From Clostridia bacterium (GTDB lineage: Bacteria; Bacillota; Clostridia; Oscillospirales; CAG-272): DNA of 56,452 nt. Positions 9,145 to 16,640 of this stretch are shown in pieces; the stretch's first letter is position 1; the number at the start of each line of letters is the position of its first letter. The stretch lies in the NCBI GenBank assembly GCA_017504625.1, contig JAFVQU010000022.1, positions 1 to 56,452 on the forward strand, in the 5' to 3' direction. The position numbers and the translations under genes are program-made. The notes below the pieces were generated by a model. That model ran no database searches. It saw nothing but the letters and a program-made list of their open reading frames with translations, and was not told the origin of the DNA.

Positions 9145-10056
9145 ATGAAAGAAGAAGTTTCAATGAATCAGCAAGAGCATAGAAAAATAGCATATTCAAA
9201 AATGGACGTTATCAAGCTTGACACAAAATGTCTATATGCGGGCAAGCTTGAGAGAATAAAGGAGTGGCATGAAAAATCACACGCCCACCCATTTTGTGAG
9301 ATACTTTTCGTGCTTTCGGGTAAAGGTGAAACCTCAGTTAACGGTAAGGTATATCCTATCGAAAAGGGCGATATAGTTATATACAATCCTCAAACCGTTC
9401 ACGAGGAATCGACTACGGGAGTTGCGGGAATAGAGATGGCTTTCTTTGGAATTACGAATTTCCAGGTCAGCGGACTTCCTGCCGATCATCTTATAGACAA
9501 GGACGCATCGCCCGTTATCCATACCAAAAAGGATATGGAAAAATTTGATTTTTATTTCAGATCGCTTGTTGAAGAGGTCTATGCAGACAAGCAGTACGGT
9601 GAGCTTATAGCGAAATACTGGGCGCGACTTATTCTGCTTGGAATTTTACGTCTTTCAAATATTTCCGAGGCGAAATTTGTCACAAATGCGATCTTTACGA
9701 GAATACACCAGTATTTGTCGCATCATTTTACAGAGATCGAGTCGATGGATCAGATCTGTGACGAGCTTAAGATAAGCAAGTATTATCTTTCTCACGTATT
9801 TAAGAACTATATGGGTATCCCCCCTATGCAGTATATTACGACGAGAAGAATATCATACGCGAAAAAGCTGCTTCAGGAAACGGATCTTACGGCGACCGCG
9901 GTTGGAGAGGAGTGCGGATATAAGGACCACGTGCTTTTCTTCAAGGCATTCAAAAAGCTTGAGGGAATAACTCCGATAGCCTATCGCCGTCAGGCAAGCG
10001 GCCCTCGAATGAGCACGGAAGAGGAGCTTAAAAAGAGCAAGGAAGAAAATAAATAA
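9145..10056 (+). CDS. AraC family regulator of the sugar locus
   Basis: A 303-residue regulator. The N-terminal half is a cupin sensor (HEKSHAHPFCEILFVLSGKGE, then a KGDIVIYNPQTVHE strand pair); the C-terminal 100 residues hold two helix-turn-helix motifs (MDQICDELKISKYYLSHVFK and LTATAVGEECGYKDHVLFFKAFKK). The start at 9145 is chosen for GGAGG seven bases upstream; the open frame runs 34 codons further without a site. It is divergent from the sugar transporter operon, the typical position of a local activator that senses the imported sugar. Ligand not determined. Confidence 0.9.
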   Translation: MKEEVSMNQQEHRKIAYSKMDVIKLDTKCLYAGKLERIKEWHEKSHAHPFCEILFVLSGKGETSVNGKVYPIEKGDIVIYNPQTVHEESTTGVAGIEMAFFGITNFQVSGLPADHLIDKDASPVIHTKKDMEKFDFYFRSLVEEVYADKQYGELIAKYWARLILLGILRLSNISEAKFVTNAIFTRIHQYLSHHFTEIESMDQICDELKISKYYLSHVFKNYMGIPPMQYITTRRISYAKKLLQETDLTATAVGEECGYKDHVLFFKAFKKLEGITPIAYRRQASGPRMSTEEELKKSKEENK

Positions 10057-10060
10057 AGAG

Positions 10061-10091
10061 AAATCGGTATGGCAACAAGCCATACCGATTT
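10061..10091. terminator. Convergent-gene hairpin between araC-type gene and ygjV-like gene
   Basis: A 13-bp perfect stem (10061-10073 with 10079-10091, five-base loop) placed between two convergent stop codons. T runs are weak on both sides, so strength is uncertain, but position and stem suggest a bidirectional terminator. Confidence 0.65.
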
Positions 10092-10097
10092 CGTTAT

Positions 10098-10658
10098 TTA
10101 AGCATTCTTTTTTGATCTTATAAGGAAGATGATGGAAGATACCATGTTAAAGCACTCGCACACGATACCGGGAAGCGAGGGATTGTAGAAGTTGTGGGCT
10201 ATCCACACGGGAGAGGTGCAGAATATCTGACAGTAACGGATCTTTTTGGTCGCGCCCTGCCACATAAAGAAGGTGCTTGACAAAAGTCCTATCAAAACGA
10301 GAGAAACAAGCAATATCTGCACGGGTCTGTGGTCAAGCACAAGGGAAAAAGCGTAGCTTCCGACAAATATAGCCTCGGTGAATATAAGCTTCCACTTTTT
10401 GTTGCTGTTTTTCATAAACAGAACGCCTCGGATAAGAACACAGAGATTAAAGAATGTTCCTGCCCACGCGCCGATAAGCAAGAAGTTAAGAACAAAGCAA
10501 AATGCCGCGATCGACTGCATTATAAAGAGGGTGCGGTTCTTTTTAAATTGGAAGGAAAGCACCATTATAATGAGTCCCACGAAGCCAAAGCATTGTCCAA
10601 CTATTCCTTGTGGAGTGGAGAACACTTCCGTGAATGATTCAATAATGCCCATAATCAA
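10098..10658 (-). CDS. YgjV-like inner membrane protein
   Basis: About 184-186 residues with five or six hydrophobic helices. GQCFGFVGLIIMVLSFQFKK and the small-residue FNLCVLIRGVLF segment resemble the YgjV family, whose role is unknown. Two starts are possible: a TTG at 10658, overlapping the fucU TGA and seven bases from an AGAAGGG site, or an ATG at 10652, further from that site. Overlap with fucU means the two are translated from one message. The link of a YgjV-type protein with fucose genes is worth noting but unexplained. Confidence 0.7.
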   Translation of the reverse strand: MIMGIIESFTEVFSTPQGIVGQCFGFVGLIIMVLSFQFKKNRTLFIMQSIAAFCFVLNFLLIGAWAGTFFNLCVLIRGVLFMKNSNKKWKLIFTEAIFVGSYAFSLVLDHRPVQILLVSLVLIGLLSSTFFMWQGATKKIRYCQIFCTSPVWIAHNFYNPSLPGIVCECFNMVSSIIFLIRSKKNA

Positions 10659-11095
10659 ATAACGCCCTTCTGAAGCATTATGTTAGCGTAGATCGCGCTC
10701 TCACCGGTTGCGATGATGCAGTAGCACTTCTTTGCCTCGTCGTAGAAGGCGAAGCGGTCGATGTTACCGATAGCGCTCTGACCTCTTTCATCATGCTTTG
10801 CGATTATTTCCGCGTATTTATCCCAGATAGGAGTTTCAACGCGTCCGACGTCGCGATCCATAAGCTGCATGAGAATTGCAGGCTTTTCAACGTAAGCGTC
10901 GAGAGGGAATACTGTCAGGATTGCGTCAAGAATTTCGGGAACGCCGTGACCGTCCATGCGGATAACGATAGCATCCTTGCCCATAGATTCGGAGGGGAAG
11001 TTGCCGTCTGCTATGCAGATGCGGTCGCTGTGTCCCATCTCGCAGAGAACCTTAAGAAGCTCGGGAGGAAGAATTTTCGGAATACCTTTAAGCAT
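10655..11095 (-). CDS. fucU: L-fucose mutarotase
   Basis: A 146-residue RbsD/FucU family protein that interconverts alpha and beta anomers of L-fucose so that FucI receives its preferred form. The match to E. coli FucU is clear: MLKGIPKILPPELLKVLCEMGHSD at the N-terminus, a catalytic-region His in MGHSD, INRF-like IDRFAFYDEAKK, and the ending ATGESAIYANIMLQKGV. A GAGGT site lies eight bases before the ATG. Separated from fucI by the transporter and regulator, but of the same pathway. Confidence 0.93.
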   Translation of the reverse strand: MLKGIPKILPPELLKVLCEMGHSDRICIADGNFPSESMGKDAIVIRMDGHGVPEILDAILTVFPLDAYVEKPAILMQLMDRDVGRVETPIWDKYAEIIAKHDERGQSAIGNIDRFAFYDEAKKCYCIIATGESAIYANIMLQKGVI

Positions 11096-11137
11096 AATAA
11101 ATTACCTCGTTAAAAATAGATTTTGCAGGTTAATTTC

Positions 11138-11166
11138 ATTATATCATACAAGTTTTAGCTTTGCAA
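11138..11166 (-). promoter_or_regulatory. Promoter of fucU
   Basis: On the minus strand TTGCAA (11161-11166) and TATAAT (11138-11143) are 17 bp apart, about 40 bp upstream of the fucU ATG. Confidence 0.7.
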
Positions 11167-11327
11167 TAGGTGAAAAAGATAATTTTTGACGCAAAAAAAC
11201 ACAAGAACACGGCAGAGCTGAAAGCTTAACAGTGATGTTTTTGATCCGTATCACTTGAAAGAGCTTTTTAAATATGGTTTATATCGGGGATTCGAGATAA
11301 AATAATGCTGTTTGTTTTTCCCATGGT

Positions 11328-11356
11328 TTGACAAGTTATCAAATGCATGATATAAT
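11328..11356 (+). promoter_or_regulatory. Perfect-consensus sigma-A promoter
   Basis: TTGACA (11328-11333) and TATAAT (11351-11356) with exactly 17 bp between them: both hexamers match consensus completely, predicting strong transcription from about 11363. Between this promoter and the fucU promoter (11167-11327) no gene is seen. Confidence 0.85.
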
Positions 11357-11361
11357 ATTAG

Positions 11362-11441
11362 ATAGAAATGCGGTTTCATGGGTTAATGAAACAACGGCGA
11401 TGCTGAAATCCTACACCGCATATGATAAGAGCTAATATTAT
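11362..11441 (+). ncRNA. Candidate structured 5' leader with pseudoknot potential
   Basis: The first 80 nt of the predicted transcript can fold compactly. An outer stem ATGCGGT (11368-11374) pairs with ACCGCAT (11415-11421). Inside it TTTCAT (11374-11379) pairs with ATGAAA (11386-11391); at its boundary one T is shared. The loop GGGTT can pair with AATCC (about 11407-11411), giving a pseudoknot. A 10-bp inverted repeat (11352-11361 and 11432-11441) flanks the element. It does not match a riboswitch class I can recall. Single-sequence folding only; no covariation evidence. Confidence 0.35.
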
Positions 11442-11478
11442 CAGTATATATTTTTAGTTTTCACGGGGGAGATATTTT

Positions 11479-12828
11479 ATGAAGGACAAAAAAACCAGAG
11501 ATGCTATTTTAAAGTTTCGTTTGATCAGAATGGCGATATCTATTTGCTGTTTTACACTTGGTTGTTTAATCGCACTTTTTGTTGATAATGTTGCTTTAGT
11601 GCTCGTTCTTGTGTTTTTAACTGGGTGTGTTACAGGCAGGCTCTACAACTGGAACGAACAAAAAAATTTATATTATACCCTTTATAACGGACTGAATATT
11701 GATCAATACACAAAACTTCTTTCTTCCGTAAGCGGAAGCAATGTTGTCAATCTGGCAGATGCCTATTACCTTGCAGGAGATTATCAAACCGCAATAAACC
11801 TAAGTGTGAACGCGCTGAAAAAGAAGAAACATAGACCGTATCATAAATGTCGGTTTTTATATTTGATCATGAATAGCTACGCCTTGATAGGAGATCTTGA
11901 CAAGGCAAGGAACGCCTACGATCATCTATGCTGCATATTCAACAGTGCCAAAAACGGACGTAAAATAAAAGCGAGTTTTTTGGCGGTTGACTTTTTCGGT
12001 CACTATTTTGACGGCGACCTGGATGCTTGCCTCGAGGATTGTCTTGTGTATTCAATGTGCGTAGAGAAATTTTTTTATAACAACGTTAATTACAAAATAC
12101 TTTGTATCAATCCTGTATTTTTTCGCGGAATGGTCTATTACAGACAGGGAGAATTTGAAAAAGCAAAGCAATGCTTTGAGAAGGTAAGTGCTGACGAATT
12201 TTGCACAAGGGTATCTCCAAATATTGTAGTATTGTCAAAAAAGTACCTTGAAGCGATAGATACGGTTGATGAGGGCGTACTCAAATTTCCCGAAATGTTA
12301 CCGCAGGATAATTGTGAGGTATGCAAAAAGAAGTTCCGACAAGGGTTTATCAACAAAATTTGCTATTTTGTTTTAGTAGGCTTATTAGTGCTTTATTTTG
12401 CCTGCCGTATAATTACGACGTTCATACCAGAGCCAACGGGACTTGATCTAATTTCAAGAGAAGACAAAGCGGAGTTATATGCCGCTCTTTCCGAGGATTA
12501 TGACAAATTCGAGGTTATAAAGCTGTTTTGGGTAGAGCATAACGGCAAAACAATCGAAAGCTTTTGTATTGTTGAAACAGAGGATGGAGTTGACCTTCAT
12601 TCCGTAGTAGTCATCGTAGATAGCGGAAAAATTGACACTAATCTTCAATATGAGGGGTTGTCAGCGGATTCCATATCAACTATGTGGACAACGGATGGCG
12701 ATTATTTTGTACGGTATTGCGTGTGTGGCAGCGAGGACGAAATTCCGGAAGATTCATTTCAAACAGAAGAGATAACCGTAGATGGTGATACGCTATATTT
12801 CTGCGTATTGAGTATAATGCCAAGCTGA
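11479..12828 (+). CDS. Membrane-anchored TPR-like protein of unknown function
   Basis: A 449-residue protein not recognised as a named family. Two membrane segments lie near the N-terminus (about residues 15-50), followed by a helical region with TPR character (LADAYYLAGDYQTAINLSVNAL; GMVYYRQGEFEKAKQCFEKV). A CEVCKKK pair and a third membrane segment (about 300-320) precede a C-terminal acidic domain of about 125 residues. The ribosome site is GGGGGAGA before the ATG at 11479. Isolated monocistronic gene with a perfect-consensus promoter and foldable leader, so it is probably highly or specially expressed. Possible role in envelope or protein assembly is only a guess. Confidence 0.75.
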   Translation: MKDKKTRDAILKFRLIRMAISICCFTLGCLIALFVDNVALVLVLVFLTGCVTGRLYNWNEQKNLYYTLYNGLNIDQYTKLLSSVSGSNVVNLADAYYLAGDYQTAINLSVNALKKKKHRPYHKCRFLYLIMNSYALIGDLDKARNAYDHLCCIFNSAKNGRKIKASFLAVDFFGHYFDGDLDACLEDCLVYSMCVEKFFYNNVNYKILCINPVFFRGMVYYRQGEFEKAKQCFEKVSADEFCTRVSPNIVVLSKKYLEAIDTVDEGVLKFPEMLPQDNCEVCKKKFRQGFINKICYFVLVGLLVLYFACRIITTFIPEPTGLDLISREDKAELYAALSEDYDKFEVIKLFWVEHNGKTIESFCIVETEDGVDLHSVVVIVDSGKIDTNLQYEGLSADSISTMWTTDGDYFVRYCVCGSEDEIPEDSFQTEEITVDGDTLYFCVLSIMPS

Positions 12829-12944
12829 ACAGTTATTCTTGTTCTTGCTCAAGAGAAAACAATCCAAAACTCGCCAAACAAGTGAACATAGGTAGATGCG
12901 CTGTTGCACCTAATTAAGTGTGTGAGGATTTTTTTAATCAAAAA

Positions 12945-13317
12945 TCAATCTTTTGCGGAATATTTTTCCGCATTGGAGCTTTTGTTTGGCATTCTTTTTG
13001 CCATTTTCAGATATTTAAGGGCACCTGCGACGTCTTCCGAAATTACCGATTTAAAAAGTTCAATTGCTTTGGCATAATCGGGCTCGACGAGGTGATGGTC
13101 GCAATAAAGTGTTCCCAAATTCAGCTTTTGCCTTGCGGTGTCCTTATGATGCGGCCTTTGCGTAATATTCAGCAACCTGATAGATCGTCACATTGTCAAT
13201 AATCTCCGGGTGATCTCCGTAATAAAATGATGTCAATTCCTTCATCGCCCAAACGTCGCCCGATTCACATTTTAATGTCAGTGATGAAATATACTCTTTA
13301 TCTTGGGATGATAACAT
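12945..13317 (-). pseudogene. Sel1/TPR-like gene with apparent frameshift
   Basis: Two overlapping reading frames together look like one Sel1-repeat protein. The first starts at the ATG at 13317 (AGAGG site six bases upstream) and reads through GDVWAMKELTSFYYGDH and VAEYYAKAAS before a TAA near 13144. The other frame continues in register with HHKDTARQKLNLGTLYCDHH and DYAKAIELFKSV, then stops at 12945. The join falls between about 13144 and 13160, where one extra base would explain the break. Either a decayed gene, a sequencing or assembly error, or programmed frameshift; the first two are more likely. Confidence 0.6.
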
Positions 13318-13400
13318 ATTGTACCTCTTATTTACACGAGATGCATCGTGCAAATGTTTTTTGAATTCCAATAATGTTTTTTGTGGAATCTTTGCAAAAC

Positions 13401-13432
13401 AAGTGGCTTGGAATAAGGATTCCAAGCCACTT
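13401..13432 (-). terminator. Terminator of the four-helix-bundle gene
   Basis: A perfect 14-bp stem (13401-13414 with 13419-13432, four-base loop) lies 8 bp beyond the stop of the four-helix-bundle gene, with TTTT shortly after on the minus strand. Confidence 0.75.
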
Positions 13433-13439
13433 AAAAGTC

Positions 13440-13781
13440 TTATTTGTTCTTTAATGTTGTTATAGATGCCACAAGTATTCGACGGAGCTCGCCGCAATCA
13501 TGCAATAGATTTTTGACCTTGTATTCTTCGACTACGCTTGCCTTCACGAATAATTCTAACCAATACTCTGTTTCATAACATTCTTTTAAGGCGATCTGAA
13601 GCTTTGAAAGAAAATCCGCTTTGCTTTGAGCGTAATTCGCTTCTCTAATGTTTGCCCCTATACTTGTGGCAGAACGCTCAAATTGATTTTTTAGCGAGTA
13701 ATGACCTTCAATTGAACCGGCTAAGTTCAATGCGTTTACCGCGAAGAGCATAGATAGATCAGCAAGTTTATTTTCTCTCAT
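13440..13781 (-). CDS. Four-helix-bundle protein (S23 / Avd-like)
   Basis: A 113-residue all-helical protein of the family first found in 23S rRNA intervening sequences (S23) and related to the Avd accessory protein of diversity-generating retroelements. Typical features are LADLSMLFAVNALNLA at the start, QFERSATSIGANIREANYAQSKADF in the middle, KLQIALKECYETEYWLEL and the closing LRRILVASITTLK. An AAGGA site precedes the ATG. No reverse transcriptase, variable repeat or rRNA is nearby. An array of small palindromes lies immediately upstream, one unit of which abuts the ribosome site. Basic surface helices in the family suggest nucleic acid binding; function unknown. Confidence 0.88.
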   Translation of the reverse strand: MRENKLADLSMLFAVNALNLAGSIEGHYSLKNQFERSATSIGANIREANYAQSKADFLSKLQIALKECYETEYWLELFVKASVVEEYKVKNLLHDCGELRRILVASITTLKNK

Positions 13782-13783
13782 GT

Positions 13784-13999
13784 TATATTCCTTAATGAAG
13801 TCCTAAAATAAATTTTAGGATGAAGTCACGTTGTGATGAAGTCCGCTGACGCGGATGAAGTCGAAAACTGCGTTTTCGGTTGAATTAAATCCGCCATCGC
13901 CGCGGCGACTTCATCCGAGCTTTGCTCGGATTTCATCTGCGTAGCAGATCTATTCCGCCGTTTTAGGCGGATTTAATTGCATTTGCCTATGGCAAATGC
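13784..13999. repeat. Array of short palindromes spaced by ATGAAGTC
   Basis: About nine small hairpins in 210 bp between guaA and the four-helix-bundle gene. ATGAAGTC occurs as direct repeats at 13795, 13820, 13836 and 13855, and inverted (GACTTCAT) at 13907. Between copies lie different perfect palindromes: 9-bp arms at 13802-13820, CCGC/GCGG, CGAAAAC/GTTTTCG, CCGAGC/GCTCGG, ATCTGC/GCAGAT, and GCATTTGCC/GGCAAATGC at the guaA end. An outer 13-nt inverted repeat AATTAAATCCGCC (13883-13895) and its complement (13966-13978) nests several of them. Unit spacing (25, 16, 19 bp) varies, so it is not a CRISPR. Confidence 0.8.
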
Positions 14000-14000
14000 C

Positions 14001-15002
14001 TTATTCCCACTCGATCGTGCCGGTAGGCTTCGGTGTAATGTCGTAAAGCACACGATTTATACCCTCGACCTCGCTTGTGATGCGGGCGCAGATTTTGTGA
14101 AGAACCGCGTAGGGAATTTCTTCGATGCTTGCGGTCATCGCGTCCTTTGTGTTGACCGCGCGGATGATCGCGGGCCATCCCTCGTATCTCGAGTCGTCCT
14201 TAACGCCGACGCTCTTGATATCGGGAATTACTACGAAATACTGCCATACCTTCTCTGCAAGTCCGCACTTGTCGAACTCGTCGCGGAGAATCGCATCTGC
14301 CTCGCGGAGCGCGTGAAGTCTGTCACGGGTGATCGCGCCAAGACATCTTACGCCAAGACCGGGGCCGGGGAAGGGCTGACGGTATACCATTGCGTGAGGA
14401 AGACCAAGTGCCTCGCCGACTACTCTTACCTCGTCCTTGAAGAGAAGCTTGATGGGCTCGACAAGCTCAAACTTGAGGTCCTCGGGAAGTCCGCCGACGT
14501 TGTGGTGCGACTTGACTGCCTTCTTGCCCTCTGCCGCCTTTACGCTCTCAAGAATGTCGGGGTAAATAGTACCCTGAGCCAAGAAATCTATACCCTCAAG
14601 CTTTCTTGCCTCCTCGGCAAATATCTCTATAAACTCCTTACCGATGATCTTTCTCTTGGATTCGGGATCGGAAACTCCTGCCAAAAGATCAAGATAGCGG
14701 TCGGTAGCGTCAATGTATATAAGATTAGCCTCGAGAGTGTTGCCGAACATGTCGATAACAGCCTCGCTCTCGCCCTTTCTCATAAGACCGTGATTTACGT
14801 GAACGCAAACAAGCTGCTTGCCGATTGCCTTGATAAGAAGAGCCGCAACGACAGACGAGTCAACGCCGCCGGAAAGAGCCAAAAGAACCTTTCTGTCGCC
14901 AACCTGTGCGCGAATTTCCTTGACCTGCTCGTCAATAAACGCGTTTGCAAGCTCAAAATTTGTTATTCTTTCCATAGTTTCAGGACGAATATTGCTGCTC
15001 AT
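14001..15002 (-). CDS. guaA: GMP synthase, ATP-pyrophosphatase subunit without amidotransferase domain
   Basis: Converts XMP to GMP with ATP and ammonia. The 333-residue protein contains only the synthetase half: the PP-loop LALSGGVDSSVVAA at about residue 41, HHNVGGLPEDL, the RQPFPGPGLGVRCLG motif, and the dimerisation domain ending in PTGTIEWE. Usual bacterial GuaA is near 515 residues with an N-terminal class I glutamine amidotransferase; that part is absent and the upstream 190 bp is repeat sequence, not a remnant. The ATG at 15002 has AAAGGA five bases upstream. It must use free ammonia or a separate GATase subunit, as in archaeal two-subunit enzymes. Confidence 0.93.
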   Translation of the reverse strand: MSSNIRPETMERITNFELANAFIDEQVKEIRAQVGDRKVLLALSGGVDSSVVAALLIKAIGKQLVCVHVNHGLMRKGESEAVIDMFGNTLEANLIYIDATDRYLDLLAGVSDPESKRKIIGKEFIEIFAEEARKLEGIDFLAQGTIYPDILESVKAAEGKKAVKSHHNVGGLPEDLKFELVEPIKLLFKDEVRVVGEALGLPHAMVYRQPFPGPGLGVRCLGAITRDRLHALREADAILRDEFDKCGLAEKVWQYFVVIPDIKSVGVKDDSRYEGWPAIIRAVNTKDAMTASIEEIPYAVLHKICARITSEVEGINRVLYDITPKPTGTIEWE

Positions 15003-15009
15003 AGAATTC

Positions 15010-15194
15010 CTTTCTATAGGGGATGCGCAAGGGGATCTTTTTGAAAAAAGATTCCCCTTGACCCCTCAAAAACTTTAAAGAATTGGATTTTTTATCAAAT
15101 TTTATTGGTTATAAACCGTCTGTCTTAACCCCTTTATCAAGGAGGTTTTGGTCAAGCTTTTTCAAAAGCTTGCCGCCGGAGGCATCGCGTCCTT
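15010..15194. repeat. Intergenic repeat with terminal hairpins
   Basis: The whole gap between the CofE-like gene and guaA. Read on the minus strand, it begins with GCCTCCGGCGGCAAGC, a hairpin of CAAGCTTTT and AAAAGCTTG type, and CCAAAACCTCCTTGATAA; the other end holds a longer hairpin AAGGGGATCTTTTT/AAAAAAGATTCCCCTT. The first block recurs at 39828-39890 between serC and serA, so this is a dispersed intergenic element rather than a simple terminator. Confidence 0.65.
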
Positions 15195-16397
15195 TTAGTT
15201 CGTATAGTTATCAAAGTAACCCTGAACGAGAACTACGGGAGTGCCCTTGTCGCCCGAGCCGGAGGTAAGGTCACAAAGCGAGCCGATAAGGTCGGTGAGC
15301 TGACGGGGAGTAGTGCCCTGAGAAGCCATATTACCGACGAGGCTGGAGCCGTCCTTTGCCTTGATAGATGCCGAAATAGCCGCCTTGAGCTCCTCGCCCG
15401 AAAGGTTAGCGAAATCGTTATCTGCAAGATACTTGAGCTTAAGCTCGTTGGGAGTACCGATAAGACCGTCGGTATAAGCGGGAGAAACTACGGGGTCTGC
15501 AAGCTCCCATATCTTACCCTGAGGATCCTTGAACGCGCCGTCACCGTAGACCATAACCTCTACGTGCTTGCCGGTTCTATTAAGAACTCTCGACTGAATG
15601 TCAAGCACGAGGTCGCGGCACTCGCGGGGGAAGAGCTTGATCTTGTCCTCGGTCGACTTATTCGAGCCGAGAAGACCGTACTTTTCGTTGCATCCCGATC
15701 CGTTTACGGGAGCGTTCATAAGGTCGTCAAGAGAGCAAACTACCTTTGCGCCGTTCTCAAGAAGGATTCTCTTGGTACGCGCGCGGGTGTGAATGTCACA
15801 GTTGATAATGTGATCTGCGTAGGGAAGGATAGCCTTTGCCTGATTTGCGAAAATGATCTCAACGTCAGCGCCGCATTCCTTTACGAGATTTCCGTAGTAT
15901 TCAACGTAGTCAACGCCTGTGAACTCGTGCTTTTCGTAACCAAAAAGATCGCGGTATTTTTCAAGCGAGAGAACGTCTGAGTAAGGGTTAACACCCGAGT
16001 TGTCAATTGCATCCATAGTCACGAGGTGGTTTCCAACCTCATCGGAGGGGTAGCTGAGCATAAGAACTACCTTTTTGCATCCCATAGCGATACCGCGCAA
16101 GCAGATAGCGAAGCGGTTACGCGAGAGAATGGGGAAGATAACGCCGACGGTGCCGCCGCCAAGCTTTGCCTTTACGTCGGATGCGATATCGTTAACAGAG
16201 CAATAGTTACCCTGAACGCGCGCTACTACCGACTCGGTGATAGAAATAACGTCACGGTCGCGGAGCTCGAATCCCTCGGACTCTGCCGCGTCGATAACGG
16301 TGTTGGTAATGATCTCGGCAAGATCGTCACCCTCACGGAAGATAGGACAGCGGATACCTCTTGATACTGTGCCGACCATTCTTGTTTTCTGTTCCAT
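15195..16397 (-). CDS. CofE-like (coenzyme F420-0:L-glutamate ligase family) protein
   Basis: A 400-residue member of the F420-0 gamma-glutamyl ligase family. It begins with VGTVSRGIRCPIFREGDDLAEII, has DRDVISITESVVARVQGNY, an ILSRNRFAICLRGIA stretch typical of the substrate site, and a long C-terminal part with VMVYGDGAFKDPQGKIWELADPV. Archaeal CofE is about 250 residues; this longer form is widespread in Clostridia that are not known to make F420, so its substrate is uncertain. AGGAGA precedes the ATG. No other F420 gene is in the window. Confidence 0.8.
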   Translation of the reverse strand: MEQKTRMVGTVSRGIRCPIFREGDDLAEIITNTVIDAAESEGFELRDRDVISITESVVARVQGNYCSVNDIASDVKAKLGGGTVGVIFPILSRNRFAICLRGIAMGCKKVVLMLSYPSDEVGNHLVTMDAIDNSGVNPYSDVLSLEKYRDLFGYEKHEFTGVDYVEYYGNLVKECGADVEIIFANQAKAILPYADHIINCDIHTRARTKRILLENGAKVVCSLDDLMNAPVNGSGCNEKYGLLGSNKSTEDKIKLFPRECRDLVLDIQSRVLNRTGKHVEVMVYGDGAFKDPQGKIWELADPVVSPAYTDGLIGTPNELKLKYLADNDFANLSGEELKAAISASIKAKDGSSLVGNMASQGTTPRQLTDLIGSLCDLTSGSGDKGTPVVLVQGYFDNYTN

Positions 16398-16476
16398 AGT
16401 TTAATCTCCTAATAAATTAAGAATAAAAAGAACCTTTTGCGCCAATTTTACGGCGCTCCAATAAAAATTACATTAT

Positions 16477-16505
16477 ATTATATCAATTTTTGACGCGTAT
16501 TTCAA
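16477..16505 (-). promoter_or_regulatory. Promoter of the CofE-like gene
   Basis: On the minus strand TTGAAA (16500-16505) and TATAAT (16477-16482) with a 17-bp spacer; the leader then contains a short GCGCC/GGCGC hairpin. Confidence 0.7.
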
Positions 16506-16583
16506 GAATATTTTATGAACAACTAAATTTTTTTTGAAATTTTTTGCAAAAAAAGAATTTTTTTAACAGTAAAGCGAAAAGAC

Positions 16584-16612
16584 TTGCGCGATATATTTTT
16601 TTATGCTAAAAT
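16584..16612 (+). promoter_or_regulatory. Promoter of the trehalase-like gene
   Basis: TTGCGC (16584-16589) and TAAAAT (16607-16612), 17-bp spacer, about 30 bp before the chosen ATG at 16641. It supports that start over the longer open frame. Confidence 0.55.
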
Positions 16613-16640
16613 GAAGGAAGAAAACACGGAGGTTTTACGT

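Noticed and set aside
11362-11441. Fluoride or other named riboswitch ahead of the TPR gene
   Set aside because: Only a terminal CCTAC and a GGCGATG stretch resemble the fluoride class; their order and stems do not match.
13440-13781. Diversity-generating retroelement suggested by the Avd-like gene
   Set aside because: No reverse transcriptase, template repeat or variable-repeat protein is present in the window.
13784-13999. Short repeats that might be a CRISPR array
   Set aside because: The repeated unit is only 8 bp, spacing varies from 16 to 25 bp, and the intervening sequences are themselves palindromes. No cas gene is near.
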